A stretch of 64,000 nt of DNA from assembly GCF_023635005.1 (NCBI RefSeq), contig NZ_JAMLJM010000006.1:86471-150470 (forward strand), written 5' to 3'. Shown here piece by piece: positions 56,082 through 64,000 of the stretch. Under the pieces are notes generated by a model, which saw only the letters and a program-made list of their open reading frames with translations, was not told the origin of the DNA and ran no database searches. Made by a program: the position numbers and the translations under genes. Position 1 is the stretch's first letter. Each line of letters begins with the position of its first letter. This DNA comes from Flavobacterium luminosum (GTDB lineage Bacteria > Bacteroidota > Bacteroidia > Flavobacteriales > Flavobacteriaceae).

Positions 56082-57167
56082 ATGGAACAATTTATTGTAT
56101 CGGCTCGAAAATATCGTCCTCAAACGTTCAAAGACGTTGTGGGGCAACAGGCTATTACTAATACTTTGTTAAACGCCATAGAAAACAATCATTTGGCACA
56201 AGCACTACTGTTTACTGGACCTAGAGGAGTTGGAAAAACTACTTGTGCTCGAATTTTAGCCAGAAAAATTAATCAGGAAGGCTATGATGACCCTAATGAG
56301 GATTTTGCCTTTAATGTATTTGAGTTGGATGCTGCCTCAAACAACTCTGTCGATGATATTCGAAATCTTATTGATCAGGTTCGAATTCCTCCTCAAACCG
56401 GTAAATATAAAGTATACATAATAGACGAGGTACATATGTTGTCTCAAGCCGCTTTTAATGCTTTTTTAAAAACATTAGAAGAGCCACCGCGTCATGCTAT
56501 TTTTATATTGGCAACTACAGAAAAGCACAAAATTATACCAACTATTTTGTCTCGCTGTCAGATATTTGATTTCAAAAGAATTACAGTTAAAGATGCTAAA
56601 GAACATTTAGCTGAAGTGGCCAAAAGCCAAGGAATTAGTTTTGAAGATGATGCTTTGCATATAATTGCTCAAAAAGCTGATGGAGCCATGCGTGATGCTT
56701 TATCTATTTTTGATCGTGTAGTCTCATATTGTGGCATCAATCTGACCCGTGCTGCCGTTACGGAAAACCTAAATGTACTTGACTTTGAGTATTATATTAA
56801 AGTAACCGATTTAATTTTAGAGAATAAAATCCCGGAATTACTTCTAGCGTACAACGATATTTTAGCAAAAGGTTTCGATGGTCATCACTTTATCGCCGGT
56901 CTAGCATCACATTTCAGAGATTTATTGGTCTGCAAAAATCCAGCGACTTTATCTTTATTAGAAGCCGGTGAACATGCTCAGAATTTATATCGAGAGCAAT
57001 CTCAAAAAGCAACACAAGATTTTTTACTACAAGGTATTGAATTAGCCAACGATTGCGACTTAAAATACAAATCTTCTCAGAATCAACGTTTATTAGTTGA
57101 ACTTTGCCTGATGCAATTAGCCTCTATCACTTTTGATGGAGAAAAAAAAAAGCTAAGTCCTTTATAA
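56082..57167 (+). CDS. dnaX: DNA polymerase III subunit gamma (zero-frame dnaX product)
   Basis: The clamp-loader ATPase has about 361 residues in the zero frame: Walker A GPRGVGKTT (about 40), LDAASNNSVDDIRNLID, Walker B IIDEVHMLS, sensor 1 ATTEKHKI, SRC motif LSRCQIFDF and sensor 2 GAMRDALS. Domains I-III are complete. The Zn-binding cysteine module between Walker A and LDAAS is absent; an acidic segment YDDPNEDFAFN stands there. The frame ends nine codons after an A10 run, while the minus-one frame stays open to 57832. It thus matches a gamma-like product. ATG 56082 is chosen from the promoter position. Confidence 0.93.
   Translation: MEQFIVSARKYRPQTFKDVVGQQAITNTLLNAIENNHLAQALLFTGPRGVGKTTCARILARKINQEGYDDPNEDFAFNVFELDAASNNSVDDIRNLIDQVRIPPQTGKYKVYIIDEVHMLSQAAFNAFLKTLEEPPRHAIFILATTEKHKIIPTILSRCQIFDFKRITVKDAKEHLAEVAKSQGISFEDDALHIIAQKADGAMRDALSIFDRVVSYCGINLTRAAVTENLNVLDFEYYIKVTDLILENKIPELLLAYNDILAKGFDGHHFIAGLASHFRDLLVCKNPATLSLLEAGEHAQNLYREQSQKATQDFLLQGIELANDCDLKYKSSQNQRLLVELCLMQLASITFDGEKKKLSPL
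57146..57152 (+). other. Candidate -1 frameshift site in dnaX (A AAA AAG)
   Basis: The run A10 followed by G contains, in the reading frame, the heptamer A AAA AAG, which is the slippery site of E. coli dnaX. A shift of -1 here joins the zero frame to the open frame that ends at 57832. GGAG lies 4 bases upstream of the heptamer. No strong downstream hairpin is obvious. Transcriptional slippage on A10 would have the same result. Confidence 0.7.
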
Positions 57168-57832
57168 TACCTCCGACATACTACAAAAAAACAAGCTATT
57201 CTATTGAAGAAGTAAAAATAGCCAATAACACTAACGTTCAAGAAGCAGTTCAAACTTCAAGTATTGGAACGAATAAGACAATTCAATCCCAAAACACGAT
57301 TAATCAACCTGCTACTACTAATCAGAACACAGAAAATAAATCAGTAACTCCTACACCAATAGTTACAGATCAACCAAAGTTTTCTGCTTTGTCATTATCC
57401 AGTATACGAGCAAAAAAGGAATTGGAAGCAACATTGAGTCCTGTTCAGAAAAGTCATGATGAATTACCTCACGAGCCTTTTACTGAAACTCAAATGTTAG
57501 AACAGTGGGTAAAATATGCACAAAATTTAGGCAACAAAGGTTACAAAATCTTAGAATCGTTAATGTTGATTAACGATCCTAAACTCGAAGGCACCACTAT
57601 TATTCATGAATTGCCCAACGAAAGTTCCAAAATAGATTTCGAAGGAGAAAAACACGATTTATTGGGACATTTGAGAGGTAAACTTCACAATTACGGGATA
57701 ACGATAGAAATAAAAATTAACGATAATATCGAAATCAAAAAAGCATTCACGGCTGAAGAGAAATTTCAACGTTTGAAAGAACTCAACCCCGCAATCGATA
57801 CCTTAAAGAAACTTTTCGATTTAGATGTTTAA
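57152..57832 (+). CDS. dnaX: C-terminal part of DNA polymerase III subunit tau, in the -1 frame
   Basis: The frame is open from the slippery site (GCT at 57152) to the stop at 57832, 226 codons. It begins with a Ser/Thr/Asn/Gln-rich linker (about the first 80 residues), then a folded C-terminal part with AKKELEAT and TETQMLEQWVKYAQNLGNKGYKI typical of the tau tail in Bacteroidota. With the shift, tau has about 583 residues. It is not an independent gene: it has no start codon or promoter before its first residues. A sequencing error or a disrupted gene would look the same. Confidence 0.8.
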   Translation, partial: AKSFIIPPTYYKKTSYSIEEVKIANNTNVQEAVQTSSIGTNKTIQSQNTINQPATTNQNTENKSVTPTPIVTDQPKFSALSLSSIRAKKELEATLSPVQKSHDELPHEPFTETQMLEQWVKYAQNLGNKGYKILESLMLINDPKLEGTTIIHELPNESSKIDFEGEKHDLLGHLRGKLHNYGITIEIKINDNIEIKKAFTAEEKFQRLKELNPAIDTLKKLFDLDV

Positions 57833-57872
57833 TTTCATTTCCAAAGAGAATAAATTTTCTCTTCAAAATAAA

Positions 57873-58763
57873 TTAAATTCGATCGTAATACATTGCTTTT
57901 ACAATTCCGTCAGACAAGCCAATTTTAGGGACTAAGATTTTATTGGCTCCACTCCATTTCATAGCATTGAGATAAATTCGAAGCGCGTGAATAATCACAT
58001 CGGCACGATCTGTATTGAGACCTAATTCGGCTATTCGTTGTTCATAGGTCAACGAGTTCAAATATTGGTATTGGGTATTAAGGTAAATATACGATAACGG
58101 TTTTTCCTGCATTTTCCCGGACAATTTGAAAATTTTATTGATATTTCCACCCGAACCAATTAAAGTGATATTATCATAATCTGCCGTGTTGGTCTTGATC
58201 CATTTTTCAATTTCATCCCAAACAACTTGATTGACCATATTATTCAACAAACGAACTGTACCGTTTTTAAATGATTTTGAGACAACCATTTTACCTTCAG
58301 AAAAAAGAGAGAACTCGGTGCTTCCTCCACCAACATCTACATACAAATAGGTAGCTTCGGTTTTAATAAAATGATTCAAATCAGAAGCGGCAATGATCGC
58401 TGCTTCTTTTTTCCCATCAATAATATCTATTTTTATATCGGCTTTTTCTTTAATAATTTCAACAACCTCTTGACTGTTATAGGCTTCACGCATGGCAGAA
58501 GTAGCACAAGCCATGTATTTTTCAACGTTGTAAACACCCATCAATAATTTGTAAGCCTTCATAGCGTCAACCATTCGGCTTATATTTTCTTCTGAAATTT
58601 CTCCAACCGTAAAAGCATCTTGTCCTAAACGTATCGGAACACGAAACAAAGCACTTTTGTTAAATTGTGTTTCTTTTCCTACTTGTTCTACTACATTGGT
58701 AATTAACAATCGCATAGCATTAGAACCTATATCGATTGCTGCATATTTTTTAATTGTAATCAT
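57873..58763 (-). CDS. ppx: Exopolyphosphatase/guanosine pentaphosphatase, short form
   Basis: The 296-residue protein of the Ppx/GppA family has the actin-like ATPase fold: IDIGSNAMRLLI (phosphate 1), CATSAMREAYNS, YVDVGGGSTEFSLF (phosphate 2) and GSGGNINKIFKL. It has only the two core domains, lacking the C-terminal HD domain of longer forms. It degrades polyphosphate and/or pppGpp. It is 19 bases after ppk1 on the same strand, so synthesis and breakdown of polyphosphate are co-transcribed. Confidence 0.93.
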   Translation of the reverse strand: MITIKKYAAIDIGSNAMRLLITNVVEQVGKETQFNKSALFRVPIRLGQDAFTVGEISEENISRMVDAMKAYKLLMGVYNVEKYMACATSAMREAYNSQEVVEIIKEKADIKIDIIDGKKEAAIIAASDLNHFIKTEATYLYVDVGGGSTEFSLFSEGKMVVSKSFKNGTVRLLNNMVNQVVWDEIEKWIKTNTADYDNITLIGSGGNINKIFKLSGKMQEKPLSYIYLNTQYQYLNSLTYEQRIAELGLNTDRADVIIHALRIYLNAMKWSGANKILVPKIGLSDGIVKAMYYDRI

Positions 58764-58782
58764 CTCCGAATCAACCTCTCTT

Positions 58783-60897
58783 TTATATTTCTTCTGTTAT
58801 TACTTCTATTTTGTCTCTGTAATAATTGTACGTTTCTTGTTGTGCTCTAAAAACAGGATTATCCCCTCGCAATCGGTATTTATTATCCAATTTTTCGGAA
58901 TGGAAACGAGCCTTTACATTGCCTTTCCAGCCAATTTCAAAAACATCTATCAATTCTTTCTTAATCGCCTCATCATAAATAGGACAACTAACTTCAACAC
59001 GAGCATCGAGGTTTCTAGTCATAAAATCGGCAGAAGAGATAAATACTTCTGGATCACCGTCATTAGCAAAAATATAAACTCTGGAATGTTCTAAATAGGC
59101 ATCTACTATAGAGATGGCCTCAATATTTTCGCTCATTCCTTTTACACCTGGGATAAGAGAACAAATACCTCGAACAATCAATTGAATTTTGACTCCTGCC
59201 CTACTAGCTTCATAGAGTTTGTCGATCATTTTGGTATCCGAAAGACTATTCATTTTTAGTTTAATATAAGCCTCTTTACCCAAACTGGCATTTACAATTT
59301 CACGATCAATTAATTTAGTAAATTTTGAACGTGTGTGATGTGGCGATACAATTAAATGCTTGTAACGATGCAGTCTGTAATTAATTTGAAAAAATTCAAA
59401 CACCTTTGAAGCTTCTTTCAAAATTTGTTGATGCGATGTTAACAATGTTACATCGGTATAAACTTTGGCCGTAGATTCGTTAAAGTTTCCTGTAGAAATG
59501 AAGCCGTAACGTTTTAATTTTCCCTGCTCATCGATACGTTCAATATAACACAACTTACTGTGTACTTTTAATCCTTTTACTCCAAAGATAAGTTCAATAC
59601 CTTCGGTTTGCATCATCTCGGCGTAGTAAATATTGCTGGCTTCGTCAAAACGAGCTTGCAATTCGATTTGAACCACTACTTTTTTCCCGTTCTTGGCCGC
59701 ATTAATTAATGAACTTACAATTTGAGAATTTTTGGCTAATCGATACAAAGTAATTTTGATTGCCGTTACCCTTGGATCTAAAGCCGCTTCACGTAAAAAT
59801 TTAATGATATACGCATAGGATTGATAAGGTGTATTAATCAGAAAATCTCTATTTTCAATAGTCTTCAGAATACTACCCTCCATACTTAATCCAACCACAG
59901 GAAGTGGAGTTTTGGTTTTATAGAGCAAATCAAAACGACCTAAATTCGGGAAATCCATATAATCACGTCGATTGTGATAGCGACCGCCGGGAATAATACT
60001 ATCTTTTGAATTAATTCCCATTCGATGAAGAAAAAACTTAAGCGTATCTTTATCGATAGATTGATCATAAACAAACCGAACCGGTTCTCCCAGACGTCTG
60101 TCTTTTACTCCTGAAGAAATTTTTTCAATAAAACTTTTGTTTAATTCACTGTCTAGTTCTAACTGCGCATCTCGGGTAATTTTAATCATGTGAGCCGAAA
60201 TACTTTCATAGTCAAAAATATTGAATATCGAATCTAAATTGAATCTAATAACATCATCTAATAAAATAACATATTGCTTGTCAGAATTAGATGGAAGTAC
60301 CACAAACCTGTTGATTTCTTTGGGAATCTCAATTACAGCATAACGAACGTCCTTTTTCAATTTCATTTTTTCTAAAATAGAAGAGGACTCTTTAGGCTTC
60401 ATTACTAACTTAATAGCTAAATACCCTGATGTATCTTTTAATAGAGGAAACTCATCCAGGTCATTCAAAATGATGGTCACTAATTCCGGACTGACTTTCT
60501 GAATAAAAAAATCGTGTGCAAAATGTTGCTGTTCTCTGGTGAGTTGGCTTTCATTAATGATAAAAATACCTTCTTTTTCCAACTCCTTTTCAATAACGCT
60601 CAAAATACGTAAACTCTCCGATTGTTGTTCGATAACGGTATCGGTTATACTTCTAATTAATTCTTGAGGAGAAGTATCTCCAATAATTTTGTCGCTTTTT
60701 TCTCCAGAAATACTCAAACGACGAATAGCCGCATATCGAACACGGAAGAATTCGTCTAAATTATTCGAAAAAATTCCTAAAAAACGAAGCCTGTCTAATA
60801 ATGGTACTTTTTCATCTGCGGCTTCTTGTAAAACTCTGAAATTAAAAGCTAACCAGCTTTTTTCCCGATCAATGTATCTATTTTCTATGGCTTGCAT
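58783..60897 (-). CDS. ppk1: Polyphosphate kinase 1
   Basis: The 704-residue enzyme makes polyphosphate from ATP reversibly. The N domain begins NRYIDREKSWLAFNFRVLQEA. The head domain follows, then the two phospholipase D-like domains with the phosphorylated His in LKVHSKLCYIER and the second catalytic His in YLEHSRVYIFAN. The length and the motif set are normal. It is the first gene of the ppk1-ppx unit. Confidence 0.96.
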   Translation of the reverse strand: MQAIENRYIDREKSWLAFNFRVLQEAADEKVPLLDRLRFLGIFSNNLDEFFRVRYAAIRRLSISGEKSDKIIGDTSPQELIRSITDTVIEQQSESLRILSVIEKELEKEGIFIINESQLTREQQHFAHDFFIQKVSPELVTIILNDLDEFPLLKDTSGYLAIKLVMKPKESSSILEKMKLKKDVRYAVIEIPKEINRFVVLPSNSDKQYVILLDDVIRFNLDSIFNIFDYESISAHMIKITRDAQLELDSELNKSFIEKISSGVKDRRLGEPVRFVYDQSIDKDTLKFFLHRMGINSKDSIIPGGRYHNRRDYMDFPNLGRFDLLYKTKTPLPVVGLSMEGSILKTIENRDFLINTPYQSYAYIIKFLREAALDPRVTAIKITLYRLAKNSQIVSSLINAAKNGKKVVVQIELQARFDEASNIYYAEMMQTEGIELIFGVKGLKVHSKLCYIERIDEQGKLKRYGFISTGNFNESTAKVYTDVTLLTSHQQILKEASKVFEFFQINYRLHRYKHLIVSPHHTRSKFTKLIDREIVNASLGKEAYIKLKMNSLSDTKMIDKLYEASRAGVKIQLIVRGICSLIPGVKGMSENIEAISIVDAYLEHSRVYIFANDGDPEVFISSADFMTRNLDARVEVSCPIYDEAIKKELIDVFEIGWKGNVKARFHSEKLDNKYRLRGDNPVFRAQQETYNYYRDKIEVITEEI

Positions 60898-60984
60898 CTA
60901 ATTTATATCTTTTTGAAAAACAATTTTCCATGTTTTTTCTATGTTTAATTCATCATTATAAAAAAATACTCCTATCAAATTACA

Positions 60985-61170
60985 TTATATAAAATCTGAT
61001 GTAAGAACATTCTCAGTATATTTATTGTCAAATTTATTCACAAAATTTGTAATAGCCTCATGAACTATTAAAAGAATTGACATATTAACTGAATTTTCAC
61101 ATTTCTTTATCATTGATTTTAATTCTGAAATTTCAAATGCCTTAAAAGTTTCAAGAAAAGTATTTTTTGA
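60985..61170 (-). pseudogene. Possible gene remnant
   Basis: The reading frame is open for 61 codons after a TGA and contains an in-frame ATG at 61113 (42 codons: MIKKCENSVNMSILL and on). The amphipathic, helix-like composition looks protein-like, but I cannot assign a family, and there is no promoter. It could be chance in AT-rich DNA. Confidence 0.2.
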
Positions 61171-61386
61171 TCAGCTACTTTAAAACAATTAACTCGTAAA
61201 TCATGATTTATTTTTACTTTGATTTTTCTCTTTTATAAAAATTATAGACTACTCGAAAATGCTATTTCTAAGTTTAGATTGAATTATCTAATTAAAATTG
61301 GTGATAAGCCTTATTCATGGATTTTAATTATTTAAGCATCACTTAATTCACTAGTAGTGTCTGACAAATGAAGTAGAATAAGTTAA

Positions 61387-61590
61387 TTCAAAGGATATAT
61401 TGATCAATTCATCGAAATTCGAACGCTAGAACTTTTCAAGAGTAATTATTGTCCTATTTTTGTTACGGATAAAACCACTAAAATTCCATTTTTAAAGAAT
61501 AAATTTAAATACCACTTCTCAAATTTATTCAGAAATCAGTCTTATACCATTAACTATTTAATGGTATATCAAGTCTCCTGCGATTGTTAA
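61387..61590 (+). pseudogene. Possible gene remnant
   Basis: A 67-codon open stretch lies between stops with no start codon near its beginning. It encodes YIDQFIEIRTLELFK and KIPFLKNKFKYHFSNLF, which look like protein sequence. No family is recognised. It ends 54 bases before the surface-protein gene. Confidence 0.2.
61543..61568. repeat. 11-bp inverted repeat upstream of the surface-protein gene
   Basis: TATACCATTAA (61543-61553) and TTAATGGTATA (61558-61568) form a perfect stem with a four-base loop, 76 bases before the ATG at 61645. There is no T run; an operator or mRNA leader hairpin is possible. Confidence 0.45.
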
Positions 61591-61644
61591 AAACAATTGC
61601 AAATCATTCGTTGTATCAAATATTTAAATTAAAACTTTTAGCGT

Positions 61645-64000
61645 ATGAAAAGTAGTTTTACTCTAATGTTACCGTTGAAATTATTACAAACAATACTATT
61701 GTTTGTGATTCTTTTTGGCGTTAACCGGTCTTTTTCTCAAACACAAGCTGATTTGAGAAATTGTGGCTATAATTGTACTTCCAACAATTATACCCTTAAC
61801 GATGTATTTCTAAGTCTTACAGATGTGTATGGAGTTCCCATTACCAATACTACCTGTACTATTGGTAATGTTCAACAGGTCTATATCTTAATGAACTATA
61901 CATCTAATTCTAATTCCAATATTTATTTCACTCGATTTTTTGCCGATTTATCAATTGATGGAGTGGTTACTCCTTTGAATGAGTTCTTAGGAACCATCGC
62001 TCCTGGTGGTGGTCAAAAAAGATTATACGGCCCTTTCAACTGGACTTGTGGACAAGAACTACTCTTATCCAACATTTTAGTAGTTTGGAAAACAAGTGGT
62101 TCGCAAGATCCTGGCCAAAATTATACCTGTCAGAGTTTTAGTAATGCACAATGTGACTTTTCCCCAAACATGATTGTTTCTAAACCTTTGGCGGTACAAT
62201 TTAAATATTCAGGATGTACAACGGGAAATCAATCAACTATACAATTTACTTCAACAACCAATGGAGGAATTGCTCCTTATTCTTTTGCTTGGGATTTTGA
62301 CAGTAACGGAACTATTGATTCAACCTTACCTAATCCTTCTCATACTTACAATACTTCTAATAGCTATACAGCTACCCTAACCGTTATAGATTCCCAAGGA
62401 TTATCTAATTTTTACAGTTTACCGATTTTATTTCCATCTGAAATTAACATTTCTGAAAGCATCACTAATTTGAGTTGTACTGGTGCTAGTACAGGATCTA
62501 TTAATTTATCAGTAAGTGGTGGAACGGGGTCTTATCAGTATTCATGGAGTAATGGATCTACAGAATCAAATATATCTGGTTTAACAGCAGGTACGTATAC
62601 TGTTACTGTAACCGATGCTCTTAACTGTTCTAAAACAGAAACGTATACTATCACAGGAGGAGATTCAATCCCTCCAACAGTAACAGCGCCATCTAATCTA
62701 AGTTTAGAAGGCTGTAATGAGAATGTTACTTTAGATTTACCGTATAGTGATACTGAAGTTGTAATTACTTTATCAGAATTACAAGCTTTAGGAGGTAACG
62801 CAACCGACAATTCGGGAGGAACTTTAATCATCAGTTATAAAGATGTAAAATCGGGAACTTGCCCTACTGTGATTACAAGAACTTTTTATGCTAAAGATTT
62901 CTGTGAAAATGTTGGCTCTAATGTCCAAACCATCACTATTAATGACACAACACCTCCTACTTTACCTTCTGTTTTACCTCAAAACATTACCGTTTCTTGT
63001 GATAATGTTCCAGCTGGTTCTTCACTCACAGCAAATGATAATTGTAACGGAGAGATAGTAGCAAATAGTGTTGATACCATAACTACTTCTGCATGTGCAA
63101 GCCAATATAGCATTGATAGAAAGTGGACATTTATAGATGCGTGTGGGAATACCTCTTCTCATACTCAAATTATTACAGTTCAAGATACTACTAAACCAAC
63201 TTTCAACGGTACACTTCCAGCAGATGTAACTGTGGAATGTGACAATATTCCTGAGCCGGCAACTTTAACCGCTTCGGATAATTGTGATAACAACGTATCG
63301 GTAGTATTCTCTGAAACTTTCAGTGGAAAAGAAGATCAGTGTGCGGCCAACTATACCATCACACGCACATGGACAGTGACGGATTGTGCCGGTAACCAAA
63401 CCGTACACACTCAAATTATTACAGTTCAAGATACTACTAAACCAACTTTCAACGGTACACTTCCAGCAGATGTAACTGTGGAATGTGACAATATTCCTGA
63501 GCCGGCAACTTTAACCGCTTCGGATAATTGTGATAACAACGTATCGGTAGTATTCTCTGAAACTTTCAGTGGAAAAGAAGATCAGTGTGCGGCCAACTAT
63601 ACCATCACACGCACATGGACAGTGACGGATTGTGCCGGTAACCAAACCGTACACACTCAAATTATTACGGTTCAAGATACTACTAAACCAACTTTCAACG
63701 GTACACTTCCAGCAGATGTAACTGTCGAATGTGACAATATCCCTGAGCCGGCAACTTTAACCGCTTCGGATAATTGTGACAACAACGTATCGGTACTATT
63801 CTCTGAAACTTTAAGTGGAAAAGACGATCAGTGTGCAGCCAACTATACCATCACACGCACATGGACAGTGACCGATTGTGCCGGTAACCAAACCGTACAC
63901 ACTCAAATTATTACAGTTCAAGATACTACTAAACCAACTTTCAACGGTACACTTCCAGCAGATGTAACTGTGGAATGTGACAATATTCCTGAGCCGGCAA
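61645..64000 (+). CDS. Large surface protein with PKD, SprB and HYR-type repeats (partial)
   Basis: The protein runs off the window after 785 codons with no stop. It has a signal peptide (about residues 1-32, ending FSQTQ) and a novel N-terminal Cys-containing region (about 33-190). A PKD domain follows (about 195-275, with YSFAWDFDSNGTIDSTLPNPS), then a SprB repeat (about 280-350, VSGGTGSYQYSWSNGSTES, GLTAGTYTVTVTDALNC). HYR-like Cys-pair repeats come last, finally near-identical 82-residue repeats. A type IX secretion C-terminal sorting domain is expected beyond the window. Function as an adhesin or gliding-related surface protein is inferred from the family. Confidence 0.88.
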   Translation, partial: MKSSFTLMLPLKLLQTILLFVILFGVNRSFSQTQADLRNCGYNCTSNNYTLNDVFLSLTDVYGVPITNTTCTIGNVQQVYILMNYTSNSNSNIYFTRFFADLSIDGVVTPLNEFLGTIAPGGGQKRLYGPFNWTCGQELLLSNILVVWKTSGSQDPGQNYTCQSFSNAQCDFSPNMIVSKPLAVQFKYSGCTTGNQSTIQFTSTTNGGIAPYSFAWDFDSNGTIDSTLPNPSHTYNTSNSYTATLTVIDSQGLSNFYSLPILFPSEINISESITNLSCTGASTGSINLSVSGGTGSYQYSWSNGSTESNISGLTAGTYTVTVTDALNCSKTETYTITGGDSIPPTVTAPSNLSLEGCNENVTLDLPYSDTEVVITLSELQALGGNATDNSGGTLIISYKDVKSGTCPTVITRTFYAKDFCENVGSNVQTITINDTTPPTLPSVLPQNITVSCDNVPAGSSLTANDNCNGEIVANSVDTITTSACASQYSIDRKWTFIDACGNTSSHTQIITVQDTTKPTFNGTLPADVTVECDNIPEPATLTASDNCDNNVSVVFSETFSGKEDQCAANYTITRTWTVTDCAGNQTVHTQIITVQDTTKPTFNGTLPADVTVECDNIPEPATLTASDNCDNNVSVVFSETFSGKEDQCAANYTITRTWTVTDCAGNQTVHTQIITVQDTTKPTFNGTLPADVTVECDNIPEPATLTASDNCDNNVSVLFSETLSGKDDQCAANYTITRTWTVTDCAGNQTVHTQIITVQDTTKPTFNGTLPADVTVECDNIPEPA
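63163..64000 (+). repeat. Tandem 246-bp repeats inside the surface-protein gene
   Basis: Units start at 63163, 63409, 63655 and 63901 (the last is cut by the window end), each exactly 246 bp or 82 codons. The first two are essentially identical in DNA. The third differs at scattered positions (for example a g for a near 63669, and AGTGGAAAAGACGATC in place of AGTGGAAAAGAAGATC). Each encodes an HYR-like module with Cys in VECDN, DNCDNN, DQCAANY and TDCAGN. The identity points to recent duplication or gene conversion. Confidence 0.92.

Larger units (their letters stand above)
60898..61644. other. Gene-poor 747-base region with possible gene remnants
   Basis: No complete gene, RNA or terminator was identified. 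It is very AT-rich. It contains two open stretches without usual gene structure (60985-61170 minus, 61387-61590 plus) and an 11-bp inverted repeat at 61543-61568. The string GTAGTGTCTGACAAATG (61354-61370) looks like an insertion-sequence end but has no partner in the window. The region may be an eroded insertion or gene site next to the large surface-protein gene. Confidence 0.6.

Noticed and set aside
61354..61370. Possible insertion-sequence end
   Set aside because: No second end, no target duplication and no transposase nearby; kept only as a remark in the gene-poor region.
62535..62831. Antisense open frame in the surface-protein gene
   Set aside because: It lies inside the SprB/HYR coding region on the other strand with no promoter; composition is that of a shadow frame.
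63163..64000. CRISPR-like direct repeats
   Set aside because: Units are 246 bp with no spacers, exactly in frame with a secreted protein; they are protein repeats.

Overview
The window looks like a chromosomal segment of a member of Bacteroidota, family Flavobacteriaceae, most likely Flavobacterium or a close relative. The base composition is AT-rich. Many genes carry the Bacteroidota/Flavobacterium -7 promoter element TAnnTTTG, a few with TTG 19-22 bases upstream. Shine-Dalgarno sequences are not evident. Typical flavobacterial genes are present: a TonB receptor with a carboxypeptidase-regulatory N-domain, a fused hisIE and a bifunctional hisB, a SprB-repeat/HYR giant surface protein, a YbiT-type ABC-F protein and a ferritin-like/VIT1 fusion.

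Layout. 1-11.3 kb: asd, a His-rich secreted protein next to a ZnuD-like TonB receptor, a prolyl oligopeptidase, a DCC protein, mutS2, ung, a membrane transglutaminase-like protein and an orphan cytosolic binding protein. 11.6-25 kb: a short-chain fatty acid island. It holds an InsA-like zinc-ribbon/HTH protein, an outer-membrane porin-like protein, an MHS-family transporter, small membrane proteins, an SSS-STAC sensor kinase of the CbrA/CrbS type, a receiver-only response regulator, prpE and acs. On the opposite strand and converging on acs are a cNMP/CBS/DUF294 nucleotidyltransferase-like protein and an exonuclease-fold protein that appears catalytically dead. 25-29.9 kb: a helicase, DUF3817, MscS, a thioesterase and a NUDIX protein. 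29.9-37.2 kb: a complete histidine operon (hisGDCBHAF-IE) preceded by a 17-codon leader peptide with five His codons and a full set of alternative RNA structures. 37.2-54.2 kb: iron/membrane proteins, an LtaS-like sulfatase, a VWA protein, fabG, pheT, pirin, DoxX, ABC-F, a thioredoxin-fold lipoprotein, a transaldolase, an SDR and a dipeptide epimerase. 54.3-61 kb: the small SRP RNA, glutamine cyclotransferase, dnaX (interrupted by an A10 run with the E. coli-type slippery heptamer), ppx and ppk1. After a 747-base gene-poor stretch, the window ends inside a large PKD/SprB/HYR surface protein containing nearly identical 246-bp tandem repeats.

How it works together. The 11.6-25 kb island reads as an uptake, sensing and activation module for acetate and propionate. 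The porin and transporter would bring acids in, the transporter-fused kinase would sense them, and PrpE/Acs would convert them to acyl-CoA. The sensor's partner has no DNA-binding output domain, so the link to transcription is unexplained; the zinc-ribbon/HTH protein at the head of the island is a candidate. The most checkable regulatory elements are the his attenuator (37.04-37.21 kb) and the dnaX frameshift site (57.146 kb). No tRNA, rRNA, CRISPR array or intact insertion sequence was seen.
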